DNA of 5,617 bases from Helicobacteraceae bacterium (GCA_030642185.1 DAOWOG010000108.1:1-5617); one strand, 5' to 3'. Shown: positions 1 through 5,315, counted from the stretch's first letter. Notes: generated by a model from the sequence alone, not told the origin. Made by a program: numbers and translations.

Positions 1-97
1 TATCCTGGCGTGGGCCCAAACCGGAAAGAGGTTCTTCTGAAGTGGGATGACCGCCACTGTTTTTGCCCTCAGAAGGTGAAAAAAGTGTATAAAGCAT
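1..97 (-). CDS. yaaA: Probable YaaA/UPF0246 family protein, N-terminal fragment
   Basis: On the minus strand an ATG at 97-95 opens a frame that stays open to the window edge, giving 32 residues that begin MLYTLFSPSEGKNSGG. A hydrophobic start followed by FSPSEGK resembles the N-terminus of the YaaA (UPF0246/DUF328) family. In E. coli the YaaA protein limits intracellular iron and protects against peroxide damage. The gene is cut by the window edge, so more than 85% of a typical protein of about 250 residues is missing. The Shine-Dalgarno is weak (GAG in the A-rich stretch before the ATG). An upstream ATG on the same strand is out of frame. The gene is divergent from the tRNA-tuf operon. Family assignment relies on the N-terminal motif only; the plus-strand frame over the same bases has no recognisable protein. 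Confidence 0.62.
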   Translation of the reverse strand, partial: MLYTLFSPSEGKNSGGHPTSEEPLSGLGPRQD

Positions 98-117
98 TAG
101 GACTCTTTTTTGTCGTC

Positions 118-123
118 ATTGTA
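118..123 (-). promoter_or_regulatory. Candidate -10 box for the divergent yaaA-like gene
   Basis: Read on the minus strand this is TACAAT, one base from the sigma-70 consensus. It sits about 20 bases upstream of the minus-strand ATG and is preceded by T-rich sequence. A start near base 111 would give a leader of about 14 bases. No convincing -35 is present, which is common in Campylobacterota promoters. It lies back-to-back with the tRNA promoter. Confidence 0.35.
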
Positions 124-170
124 CTAAAAATCATAAAAAAGAGAAAATATTGGTTTTCTCAAAAAAATGC

Positions 171-199
171 TTGACATATAGACCTTAAATGACTATAAT
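171..199 (+). promoter_or_regulatory. Consensus sigma-70 promoter of the tRNA-tuf operon
   Basis: A perfect -35 TTGACA (171-176) and a perfect -10 TATAAT (194-199) are separated by 17 bases, the optimal spacing. The predicted start is near 206, about 12 bases before the first tRNA. The stretch after the -10 is TGCGAC, a GC-rich discriminator of the kind seen at stable-RNA promoters under stringent (ppGpp) control. The box match is seen directly; stringent control is inference. Confidence 0.9.
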
Positions 200-217
200 T
201 GCGACTCGATTTCATAT

Positions 218-294
218 GCCGACATAGCTCAGTTGGCTAGAGCAGCTGATTTGTAATCAGCAGGCCCGGGGTTCAAATCCTCGTGTCGGCACCA
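218..294 (+). tRNA. tRNA-Thr(TGT)
   Basis: This is a full 77-base cloverleaf with an encoded CCA. The acceptor arms GCCGACA and TGTCGGC pair perfectly, the D stem is GCTC/GAGC, and the anticodon stem is GCTGA/TCAGC around loop TTTGTAA, with anticodon TGT at 252-254. The T arm has a normal TTCAAAT loop and one G-T pair. It is the first gene of the operon, about 12 bases after the predicted transcription start, and reads ACN threonine codons. It corresponds in position to thrU of the E. coli tufB operon. Confidence 0.97.
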
Positions 295-347
295 TGTGAT
301 TTCGAACTATTAGAAACAGTGTTAGACCAGATCAATACAAACAAGAT

Positions 348-432
348 GGTGAGATAGTCAAGTGGCCAACGACGGCAGACTGTAAATCTGCTCCCTATGG
401 GTTCAGAGGTTCGACTCCTCTTCTCACCACCA
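348..432 (+). tRNA. tRNA-Tyr(GTA)
   Basis: This is an 85-base class II tRNA with a long variable arm (CCC TAT GGG stem-loop) and an encoded CCA. The acceptor arms GGTGAGA and TCTCACC pair perfectly. The anticodon stem GCAGA/TCTGC encloses CTGTAAA, with anticodon GTA at 382-384, and the T stem AGAGG/CCTCT is perfect. It follows tRNA-Thr after a 53-base spacer and corresponds to tyrU in E. coli. Confidence 0.97.
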
Positions 433-443
433 TCAATGATGAC

Positions 444-520
444 GCGGGCGTAGCTCAGTTGGCTAGAGCGTCAGCCTTCCAAGCTGAGGGTCGAGGGTTC
501 GAGTCCCTTCACCCGCTCCA
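444..520 (+). tRNA. tRNA-Gly(TCC)
   Basis: This is a 77-base tRNA with an encoded CCA, starting 11 bases after tRNA-Tyr. The anticodon stem TCAGC/GCTGA encloses CTTCCAA, with anticodon TCC at 478-480, which reads GGA and GGG. The D stem and T arm are normal, and the discriminator is T. The acceptor stem GCGGGCG/CACCCGC has one mispair, C6 against A67 (bases 449 and 511), where a T at position 6 would restore pairing. It corresponds to glyT in E. coli. Confidence 0.95.
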
Positions 521-656
521 TTGAAACTGTATTATCCTTCTGGGAGCTGAAGTACAATACAATTTACTTCTTCTTACGATAACTATCGTTTAGTTACTGC
601 ACTCACACTAATATTATTTATATTTTATGTATAGCTATTTGCATGTATGCGAATTT
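521..656 (+). other. Spacer between tRNA-Gly and tRNA-Thr(GGT) with small hairpins
   Basis: This 136-base A/T-rich spacer has no gene. It contains two small inverted repeats: GAAGTA/TACTTC (549-554 and 565-570, 10-base loop) and ACGAT/ATCGT around AACT (576-589). A GCAT-GT-ATGC symmetry lies at 641-650. The hairpins may be processing signals for separating the tRNA precursors. TATA-rich sequence at 618-637 could hold a weak internal promoter for the next tRNA, but I find no matched -35. Confidence 0.4.
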
Positions 657-731
<75 letters not shown>

Positions 732-754
732 TTTTTTTAAGAGTGCAACGATGG

Positions 755-787
755 ATCCTGAAACAGATTACGGATTGGTTTCAGGAT
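755..787 (+). other. 10-bp perfect stem-loop between tRNA-Thr and tuf
   Basis: ATCCTGAAAC (755-764) and GTTTCAGGAT (778-787) are exact reverse complements around a 13-base loop. The sequence just after is TTATTTTCGC, T-rich but not a clean T tract. It lies 24 bases after the tRNA and 80 bases before the tuf start. It could be a leaky terminator that lowers read-through from the tRNA promoter, or a processing or stability hairpin that separates tRNA maturation from tuf mRNA. Confidence 0.55.
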
Positions 788-824
788 TTATTTTCGCATA
801 AGCAATAATTGAGTACTTATTGGG

Positions 825-830
825 TATAAT
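825..830 (+). promoter_or_regulatory. Candidate -10 box for an internal tuf promoter
   Basis: This is a perfect TATAAT 38 bases before the tuf ATG. A start near 837 would leave a leader of about 31 bases that includes the Shine-Dalgarno. I find no -35 match at 16-18 bases spacing and no TGn extension. Upstream sequence is A/T-rich, as in Campylobacterota sigma-70 promoters, which often lack a conserved -35. A private promoter after the preceding hairpin would let tuf be expressed apart from the tRNAs. Confidence 0.45.
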
Positions 831-867
831 TCCATTTCTATTCAACAAAAAGTCGGAGGAGACTACT

Positions 868-2067
868 ATGGCAAAAGAAAAGTTTGAACGTAATAAACCC
901 CACGTTAACATTGGTACCATCGGTCATGTTGACCACGGTAAAACGACACTGACAGCAGCAATTACAGCGGTACTTGCAACTAAAGGCGGTGCTGAGCTGA
1001 TGGATTACGATCAGATCGATAACGCTCCTGAAGAGCGCGAGCGTGGTATTACGATCGCTACTTCACACGTAGAGTATGAGACGGATAAGCGTCACTATGC
1101 ACACGTTGACTGTCCAGGTCACGCGGATTATGTTAAGAACATGATTACCGGTGCTGCTCAGATGGACGGTGCTATTCTTGTTGTTTCTGCAGCGGATGGC
1201 CCAATGCCACAAACACGTGAGCATATTCTTCTTTCTAAGCAAGTAGGTGTTCCGTACATCGTTGTCTTCATGAACAAAGAAGATATGGTTGACGATGAAG
1301 AACTTCTTGAGCTGGTAGAGATGGAAATCCGTGAACTGCTTGATCAATACGATTTTCCGGGTGATGACACTCCCATCATAACCGGATCAGCTCTTAAAGC
1401 GCTGGAAGAAGCCAAAACCGGTACGCTTGGTGAGTGGTCAGAAAAAATTGTCAAACTTATGGACGCGGTAGATACGTATATCCCAGAGCCGGAACGTGAA
1501 ACAGATAAAGACTTTCTAATGCCTGTTGAGGATGTATTCTCAATCTCTGGTCGTGGTACGGTTGTAACCGGTCGTATTGAGCGTGGTCAGGTTTGTATTG
1601 GTGAGTCAGTTGAGATCGTTGGTATCAAAGATACTCAGTCTACTACGGTAACCGGCGTTGAAATGTTCCGTAAAGAGATGGATTGTGGTGTAGCCGGTGA
1701 TAACTGTGGTGTTCTTATCCGTGGTATCGATAAAGACGCTGTTGAGCGTGGACAGGTTCTTTGTAAGCCGGGTTCAATTACTCCTCACACAACATTTACT
1801 GCTGAGATCTATGTTCTTAGTAAAGAAGAGGGTGGTCGTCATACTCCATTCTTTAACGGTTACCGTCCACAGTTCTACGTTCGTACAACAGATGTAACAG
1901 GTGCAATCACTCTACCAGAAGGTACTGAGATGGTTATGCCAGGTGATAATGTAAGCATCAATGCTGAACTTATCGCTCCGATCGCAATGGAAGAGGGAAC
2001 GCGTTTCGCAATCCGTGAAGGCGGTCGTACAGTTGGTGCGGGTGTCGTTGCTAAAATCATCAAGTAA
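868..2067 (+). CDS. tuf: Elongation factor Tu
   Basis: EF-Tu is the GTPase that delivers aminoacyl-tRNA to the ribosomal A site. The protein has 399 residues, normal for the family. Domain 1 carries every GTPase motif: GHVDHGKT (19-26), RGITI with T62, DCPGH (81-85), NKED (136-139, where E. coli has NKCD), and GSALK (173-177). Domain 2 (about 215-300) and domain 3 (to VVAKIIK at the end) are complete. The frame can be extended upstream to a TTG at 820, but that adds residues unlike EF-Tu. The ATG at 868 has a strong GGAGGA at 855-860 and gives the usual MAKEKF start. It follows four tRNA genes, as tufB does in E. coli, and is followed by a hairpin and rpmG. Nothing is truncated or missing. 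Confidence 0.99.
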   Translation: MAKEKFERNKPHVNIGTIGHVDHGKTTLTAAITAVLATKGGAELMDYDQIDNAPEERERGITIATSHVEYETDKRHYAHVDCPGHADYVKNMITGAAQMDGAILVVSAADGPMPQTREHILLSKQVGVPYIVVFMNKEDMVDDEELLELVEMEIRELLDQYDFPGDDTPIITGSALKALEEAKTGTLGEWSEKIVKLMDAVDTYIPEPERETDKDFLMPVEDVFSISGRGTVVTGRIERGQVCIGESVEIVGIKDTQSTTVTGVEMFRKEMDCGVAGDNCGVLIRGIDKDAVERGQVLCKPGSITPHTTFTAEIYVLSKEEGGRHTPFFNGYRPQFYVRTTDVTGAITLPEGTEMVMPGDNVSINAELIAPIAMEEGTRFAIREGGRTVGAGVVAKIIK

Positions 2068-2073
2068 TTGATG

Positions 2074-2093
2074 TCGCCTCCTTTGGGAGGTGA
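2074..2093 (+). other. GC-rich hairpin between tuf and rpmG
   Basis: TCGCCTCC (2074-2081) and GGAGGTGA (2086-2093) form an 8-bp stem with one G-T pair around TTTG. It starts 7 bases after the tuf stop and ends 21 bases before the rpmG start. No T tract follows, so it is a poor intrinsic terminator; a role in 3'-end protection or mRNA processing between tuf and rpmG is more likely. Bases 2077-2084 (CCTCCTTT) match the anti-Shine-Dalgarno tail of 16S rRNA. Confidence 0.6.
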
Positions 2094-2114
2094 ATTTATA
2101 CTTAGGTTAGTATT

Positions 2115-2267
2115 ATGAGAGAAAATATCCACATGGGTTGTGAGAAGTGTACACGTCGTAACTATCACACCACAAAAAATAAAAAAACGCATACAGAGAA
2201 ATTTACTGTGCGTAAGTACTGCAAATGGTGCCGTGAGCACACTATGCATAAAGAGATGAAATTATAA
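2115..2267 (+). CDS. rpmG: 50S ribosomal protein L33, zinc-ribbon form
   Basis: This small gene encodes 50 residues: MRENIHMGCEKC, then a basic central part, ending HKEMKL. L33 is a large-subunit protein near the E site. The paired cysteines C9-x2-C12 and C36-x2-C39 form the zinc ribbon, so this is the C+ (zinc-binding) form. High lysine and arginine content and the YCKWC-type second knuckle fit the family, and the length is typical. The ATG follows a modest TTAGG (2102-2106) by 8 bases. It lies 47 bases after tuf in the same orientation. Its last codons take part in an A/T-rich inverted repeat that straddles the stop codon. Confidence 0.95.
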   Translation: MRENIHMGCEKCTRRNYHTTKNKKTHTEKFTVRKYCKWCREHTMHKEMKL

Positions 2268-2282
2268 TTTCATTTCATTTTT
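2253..2282 (+). terminator. A/T-rich terminator-like hairpin across the rpmG stop codon
   Basis: Bases 2253-2264 and 2265-2276 are reverse complements over 12 bp with one G-T pair; the central 18 bases (2256-2273) are a perfect palindrome. A T run follows at 2278-2282. The geometry is that of an intrinsic terminator, with the rpmG stop in the right arm, but the stem is nearly all A/T and the loop must come from the central bases, so termination may be weak or partial. Confidence 0.4.
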
Positions 2283-2292
2283 CGTACGGCAT

Positions 2293-2436
2293 CGGAAGTA
2301 AATTCCGCTACCTGCGTTAACACTGGGTTTGCTCACGCAGCAGGCTCACGACACTAGTGTCTTAAAGCAACAAGTTGCTTGGGCTTCCTGCCGAAGGAAA
2401 CTCAGCGTTAGCGTAGTAATTGGAGCTTGCTTCAAT
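2293..2436 (+). repeat. Array of consecutive small hairpins between rpmG and tRNA-Trp
   Basis: This stretch has no credible gene but is dense in inverted repeats. In order: CGGAA/TTCCG (2293-2307, loop GTAAA); CTGCGT/ACGCAG (2312-2317 and 2335-2340, 17-base loop); the 12-base palindrome GACACTAGTGTC (2350-2361); AAGCAAC/GTTGCTT around AA (2365-2380); TTCCT/AGGAA around GCCGA (2385-2399); and ATTGGAGC/GCTTCAAT around TT (2419-2436, one G-T pair). Direct repeats also occur: GCTCACG at 2331 and 2344, and GCGTTA at 2314, 2405 and 2438. It may be a structured RNA, a processing region ahead of tRNA-Trp, or a copy of a dispersed intergenic repeat. I do not recognise it as a named family. Confidence 0.6.
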
Positions 2437-2450
2437 TGCGTTATAAATAA

Positions 2451-2526
2451 AGGCGAGTAGCTCCAATGGTAGAGCGCCGGATTCCAAATCCGATGGCTGG
2501 GGGTTCGAGTCCCTCCTCGCCTGCCA
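2451..2526 (+). tRNA. tRNA-Trp(CCA)
   Basis: This is a 76-base tRNA with an encoded CCA. The acceptor arms AGGCGAG and CTCGCCT pair perfectly, with discriminator G, a tryptophan identity feature. The anticodon loop TTCCAAA holds CCA at 2484-2486, which reads UGG. The D stem GCTC/GAGC and T stem GGGGG/CCCTC are sound, with one G-T pair. The anticodon stem CCGGA/TCCGA has C27 opposite A43 (bases 2477 and 2493). It lies between rpmG and secE; tRNA-Trp beside secE is a recurring arrangement in Campylobacterota and several other bacteria. Confidence 0.97.
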
Positions 2527-2596
2527 CTTCATAATGACATTTTCAATTAATGCAGCCAGACGGCTTTATTACTTGTAAATGGTAAGAGGAAATAAA

Positions 2597-2782
2597 ATGA
2601 AAGCAACAATTAGCAGTTATATCAGAAACTCCCGATCGGAGTTATCAAAAGTAATTTTTCCAACCAAACCGCAGGTTAAACAGGCCTTTTTTGCTGTCTT
2701 CCTGGTTGTGACATTTATCTCAATCTTTTTGGCACTGGTTGACCTTATCATGTCTTCATCACTTTCAGCAATTTTAGGTTAG
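2597..2782 (+). CDS. secE: Preprotein translocase subunit SecE
   Basis: SecE is the essential small subunit of the SecYEG channel that clamps SecY in the inner membrane. The protein has 61 residues: an amphipathic N-terminal helix with SRSELSKVIFPTK (residues 12-24, matching the conserved E-L-x-K-V-x-x-P motif), then one membrane span (about 30-52). This is the single-span minimal form, unlike the three-span E. coli protein. The ATG at 2597 is preferred over one at 2579 because AGAGGA (2585-2590) lies 6 bases upstream, whereas the earlier ATG has no ribosome site. It lies 70 bases after tRNA-Trp and 10 bases before nusG. Confidence 0.95.
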   Translation: MKATISSYIRNSRSELSKVIFPTKPQVKQAFFAVFLVVTFISIFLALVDLIMSSSLSAILG

Positions 2783-2792
2783 GAAGTTTAGT

Positions 2793-3320
2793 ATGGCACA
2801 TGAATGGTATTCGATACAGACGTATGGCAGTGAACGTAAAGTCAAAGAGGCGATCCTTAATCTGATCGAAGAGCACAAGCTTCAGGATATGATTGCTGAA
2901 GTGATCGTTCCGACGGAAGATGTGATTGAAGTCAAAGATGGAAAGAAAAAAATCAGTGAACGCTCACTCTATTCAGGGTATGTTTTTATCAACCTTGATT
3001 TGACTACCGAGATTCAGCATATGATTCAGTCGATTCCAAAAGTATCCGGATTTATCGGTGAGGCAAACCACCCGACACCGCTGAGCGAAAACGATATCAA
3101 CGTCATCCTCGATCGTGTTGCAAACCGCGCAGCGCCGAAACCTAAAGTCTTTTTTGACATGGGTGAAATGGTACGTATTATTGATGGTCCGTTTGCGAAT
3201 TTTACCGGAACAGTGGATGAGTATGATCTTGAACACGGAACATTGAAACTCAATGTCTCTATTTTCGGACGAAGTACACCGGTTGACATCGCCTATACAC
3301 AAGTCGAAAAAATTATCTAA
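2793..3320 (+). CDS. nusG: Transcription termination/antitermination protein NusG
   Basis: NusG binds RNA polymerase across the clamp, supports elongation, and connects it to Rho or to the ribosome. The protein has 175 residues, a normal length. The NGN domain starts with EWYSIQTYGSERKVKEAI (residues 4-21) and includes the SLYSGYVFI segment near residues 58-66. The KOW domain covers roughly 124-151 (GEMVRIIDGPFANFTGTV). The Shine-Dalgarno AGGAAG (2781-2786) overlaps the secE stop codon, so secE and nusG are tightly coupled. rplK follows after 25 bases. Confidence 0.98.
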   Translation: MAHEWYSIQTYGSERKVKEAILNLIEEHKLQDMIAEVIVPTEDVIEVKDGKKKISERSLYSGYVFINLDLTTEIQHMIQSIPKVSGFIGEANHPTPLSENDINVILDRVANRAAPKPKVFFDMGEMVRIIDGPFANFTGTVDEYDLEHGTLKLNVSIFGRSTPVDIAYTQVEKII

Positions 3321-3345
3321 ACCAAACTAAAAGAAAGGAAGCACA

Positions 3346-3771
3346 ATGGCAAAAAAAGTTATGGATTATATCAAGCTTCAAATTGAAGCTGGCAAAGCAA
3401 ATCCGGCACCTCCAGTAGGTCCGGCACTTGGTCAACGTGGTGTTAACATCATGGAATTCACCAAAGCATTTAACGAAAAAACGAAAGATAAGATGGGGTT
3501 CAAAATTCCTGTTGTCATTACAGTTTATACTGATAGAAGTTTTACGTTTGTTACAAAGCAGCCACCGGCGTCTGCACTGCTTATGAAAGCTGCAGGACTT
3601 AAAAAGGGTACAGACAACCCGCTTTTAAACAAAGTCGGTAAGATTACCAAAGCACAGCTTATGGAAGTTGTAAAAGCAAAAATTGAAGACCTCAATACAG
3701 ACGATGAAGAGATGGCAGCAAATACGCTAGCCGGATCAGCACGTTCAATGGGAATCGAAATCGTAGACTAA
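3346..3771 (+). CDS. rplK: 50S ribosomal protein L11
   Basis: L11 binds 23S rRNA at the GTPase-associated centre with L10 and is needed for RelA to sense uncharged tRNA. The protein has 141 residues, as usual. The N-terminal domain carries the conserved proline-rich stretch [20 protein letters not shown] (18-37) that also binds thiopeptide antibiotics. The C-terminal RNA-binding domain ends with [12 protein letters not shown]. The Shine-Dalgarno AAAGGAAG (3334-3341) lies just ahead. It sits between nusG and rplA as in most bacteria. Confidence 0.98.
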   Translation: MAKKVMDYIKLQIEAGKANPAPPVGPALGQRGVNIMEFTKAFNEKTKDKMGFKIPVVITVYTDRSFTFVTKQPPASALLMKAAGLKKGTDNPLLNKVGKITKAQLMEVVKAKIEDLNTDDEEMAANTLAGSARSMGIEIVD

Positions 3772-3791
3772 ATTACGGTTATCATCATCGA

Positions 3792-3816
3792 CCGCAATGA
3801 TGTAAAAAGACTGCGG
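3792..3816 (+). other. Small hairpin in the rplK-rplA gap
   Basis: CCGCA (3792-3796) and TGCGG (3812-3816) pair around a 15-base loop in the 68-base gap between rplK and rplA. An alternative ATCAT/ATGAT pairing overlaps its left arm. Since L1 autoregulates the L11-L1 mRNA in other bacteria, this is one possible site, but I cannot identify the L1-binding motif here. Confidence 0.3.
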
Positions 3817-3839
3817 CAGATTTAATATGGAGAAATCAA

Positions 3840-4535
3840 ATGGCTGGTAAGCGTTATAAACAATTAAGTGAAAAAATTGACAATACAAAATCATATGGTG
3901 TAGATGAATCTTCAACACTGATCAAAGAGTTGAAATCAGCGAAATTCGATGAAACAATTGAGATCGCGATGAACCTCAATGTTGACCCTCGTCATGCTGA
4001 TCAGATGGTTCGCGGTGCTGTTGTGCTTCCAAACGGAACAGGTAAAACTGTACGTGTTGCAGTATTTGCGAAAGGCGCTAAAGCAGATGAAGCTAAAGCT
4101 GCCGGTGCAGATATTGTGGGTACTGACGATCTTGTTGATCAGATTAAAGAGGGCATTTTCAACTTCGATGTTGTTGTTGCTGCGCCTGACTGTATGGGTC
4201 TTGTAGGTAAAATCGGTCGTATTCTTGGACCAAAAGGCCTAATGCCTAACCCTAAGACGGGTACAGTTACTCCGGATGTTGCTACTGCTGTTAACAATGT
4301 CAAAGGCGGTCAGGTTGCATTTCGTGTTGACAAAAAAGGCAATATTCATGCCGGTATCGGAAAAGCAAGTTTTGACGCTGAAAAAATAGCAGAGAATATT
4401 ACTGCATTTATCTCAGCGATCAACAAGCAAAAGCCTGCTTCCGCCAAAGGACGTTACATTAAAAATGCAGCGCTCTCTTTGACAATGAGTCCTGCAATCA
4501 AACTTGATCTGGCTGAATTGGCAGATATTAAATAA
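3840..4535 (+). CDS. rplA: 50S ribosomal protein L1
   Basis: L1 forms the mobile stalk by the E site that helps eject deacylated tRNA, and in many bacteria represses its own mRNA. The protein has 231 residues, close to the usual 229-234. The family signature lies at 123-142 ([20 protein letters not shown]). Two-domain organisation is intact: residues 1-70 and the C-terminal part form domain I, with domain II inserted between. The ATG has GGAGAA at 3829-3834. It follows rplK by 68 bases and is separated from rplJ by a 208-base leader. Confidence 0.98.
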   Translation: MAGKRYKQLSEKIDNTKSYGVDESSTLIKELKSAKFDETIEIAMNLNVDPRHADQMVRGAVVLPNGTGKTVRVAVFAKGAKADEAKAAGADIVGTDDLVDQIKEGIFNFDVVVAAPDCMGLVGKIGRILGPKGLMPNPKTGTVTPDVATAVNNVKGGQVAFRVDKKGNIHAGIGKASFDAEKIAENITAFISAINKQKPASAKGRYIKNAALSLTMSPAIKLDLAELADIK

Positions 4536-4550
4536 TTTACTTATTTTAAA

Positions 4551-4566
4551 CGGGACTTTGGTCCCG
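4551..4566 (+). other. Hairpin after rplA, possible attenuator
   Basis: CGGGAC and GTCCCG form a perfect 6-bp GC-rich stem around TTTG, 15 bases after the rplA stop. The nearest T-rich run (4585-4596) begins about 18 bases further on, too far for a classic intrinsic terminator. Between them lies the palindrome AAGAATTCTT (4570-4579). A second A/T-rich inverted repeat, TTAATC/GATTAA, lies at 4595-4610. The region may process the mRNA between rplKA and rplJL or allow partial termination. Confidence 0.45.
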
Positions 4567-4646
4567 CACAAGAATTCTTTAAAATTTTTATTTTTTAATC
4601 ATTGGATTAACAAGTAAAGGTTTTCATTTGAGAATCTGGATTTTAT

Positions 4647-4736
4647 GGACTAAAGACAGTTGGGGGTTTCTGCAGAGTTTGCAGTAAGCTTAATCGGCCT
4701 TTCCCGCCCCTCTTGAAGTTAAAGTCTGGAAAGGAG
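4647..4736 (+). promoter_or_regulatory. Ribosomal protein L10 leader (rplJL autoregulation)
   Basis: This leader directly precedes rplJ and has the layout of the L10 leader RNA, which is bound by the L10-(L12)4 complex to limit rplJL translation. An outer stem pairs GGACT (4647-4651) with AGTCT (4723-4727), just before the Shine-Dalgarno AAGGAG (4731-4736). The conserved-looking AAAGACAG (4652-4659) is followed by a G run (4662-4666) that can pair with CCCC (4707-4710). An inner hairpin CTGCA/TGCAG spans 4670-4684. The pairing is my reading by eye; the family call combines context with the AGACAG-type internal-loop sequence. Confidence 0.7.
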
Positions 4737-4743
4737 AATATAT

Positions 4744-5235
4744 ATGCTTAAATCTAGAAAAGCTGAACTGATCGCTGAACTCAGCGAATCATTTGAAGGT
4801 AAAGCAGCGGTTGTTATCTGTGATTACAAAGGTCTGACAGTTCCACGACTGGAGGTACTTCGTAAAGCGGCACGTGCCAAAGATACAAAAGTTCAGGTTA
4901 TTAAAAACAGCTTGGCGACTATCGCTCTTGGCAATGCAAAAATGACAGGTCTGGAACTAAAAGATACCAATATCTTTATCTGGTCTGACGATGTTATCTC
5001 TGCATCAAAAGTTGCTGCTGATTTTGCAGAAGACAATGATAATGAAGATAAATTCGTTATCAAGGCAGGTTACCTTGACGGTGAAGTTGCTGATGTTGCA
5101 AAAATTGAAGCGTTTGCAAAACTTCCGGGACGCGAAGAGCTGCTTGGAATGCTTGCTGCTACATGGATGGCTCCAATTACCAACTTGGCAATTGGCATCG
5201 ATGCGCTTAGACAAAAAAAAGAAGCTGAGGCGTAA
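4744..5235 (+). CDS. rplJ: 50S ribosomal protein L10
   Basis: L10 anchors the L7/L12 dimers to 23S rRNA, forming the base of the stalk that recruits translation GTPases. The protein has 163 residues, typical. The N-terminal rRNA- and L11-binding domain includes DYKGLTVPRLEVLRKA (27-42) and KVQVIKNSLA (49-58). The C-terminal helix TNLAIGIDALRQKKEAEA carries L7/L12 dimers. It begins at an ATG 7 bases after AAGGAG, giving MLKSRK. It lies downstream of its own leader and 80 bases before rplL, with two hairpins between. Confidence 0.98.
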   Translation: MLKSRKAELIAELSESFEGKAAVVICDYKGLTVPRLEVLRKAARAKDTKVQVIKNSLATIALGNAKMTGLELKDTNIFIWSDDVISASKVAADFAEDNDNEDKFVIKAGYLDGEVADVAKIEAFAKLPGREELLGMLAATWMAPITNLAIGIDALRQKKEAEA

Positions 5236-5247
5236 GCCTTTCTTCAA

Positions 5248-5282
5248 AAAGTCTTTTCAGACTTTAACGATGCAATCGCATC
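5248..5282 (+). other. Tandem hairpins between rplJ and rplL
   Basis: AAAGTCT/AGACTTT pair perfectly over 7 bp around TTTC (5248-5265), and GATGC/GCATC over 5 bp around AATC (5269-5282). They lie in the 80-base gap between rplJ and rplL. Since L7/L12 is needed at four to six copies per L10, hairpins here may mark an mRNA cut or protect the rplL part. Neither is followed by a T tract, so a strong terminator is unlikely. Confidence 0.5.
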
Positions 5283-5315
5283 AAAATGAAAATAAAATTA
5301 TAATGGAGAAACATT

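Noticed and set aside
1..174. Plus-strand open frame from the window start to TGA at 172
   Set aside because: It ends inside the TTGACA promoter box, its translation is unlike any family I know, and the minus strand offers a recognisable YaaA-like N-terminus.
820..867. Possible 16-residue N-terminal extension of EF-Tu starting at TTG
   Set aside because: The added residues are unlike any EF-Tu, the TTG overlaps the candidate promoter region, and the ATG at 868 has a strong Shine-Dalgarno and gives the standard MAKEKF start.
1875..2249. Minus-strand open frame of 124 codons across the tuf end and rpmG
   Set aside because: It is antisense to two clearly conserved genes, has no family resemblance and no ribosome site that I can see.
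2442..2447. TATAAA as a -10 box for tRNA-Trp
   Set aside because: It ends only 3 bases before the tRNA, so transcription would start inside the gene.
2329..2460. Open frame without ATG through the hairpin array into tRNA-Trp
   Set aside because: It would need a TTG start with no Shine-Dalgarno and ends inside the tRNA; the translation resembles no family and the bases are better explained as inverted repeats.
2579..2596. Earlier ATG for secE adding six residues
   Set aside because: There is no ribosome site upstream of it, and the AGAGGA motif falls inside the extension, correctly spaced for the ATG at 2597.
4628..4656. TTGAGA and TAAAGA with 17-base spacing as a promoter for rplJ
   Set aside because: The -10 match is poor, and the start would fall inside the L10 leader after its outer stem, breaking the regulatory structure.
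5299..5304. TATAAT as a promoter for rplL
   Set aside because: A start 6-8 bases downstream would exclude the Shine-Dalgarno and leave almost no leader before the ATG at 5316.
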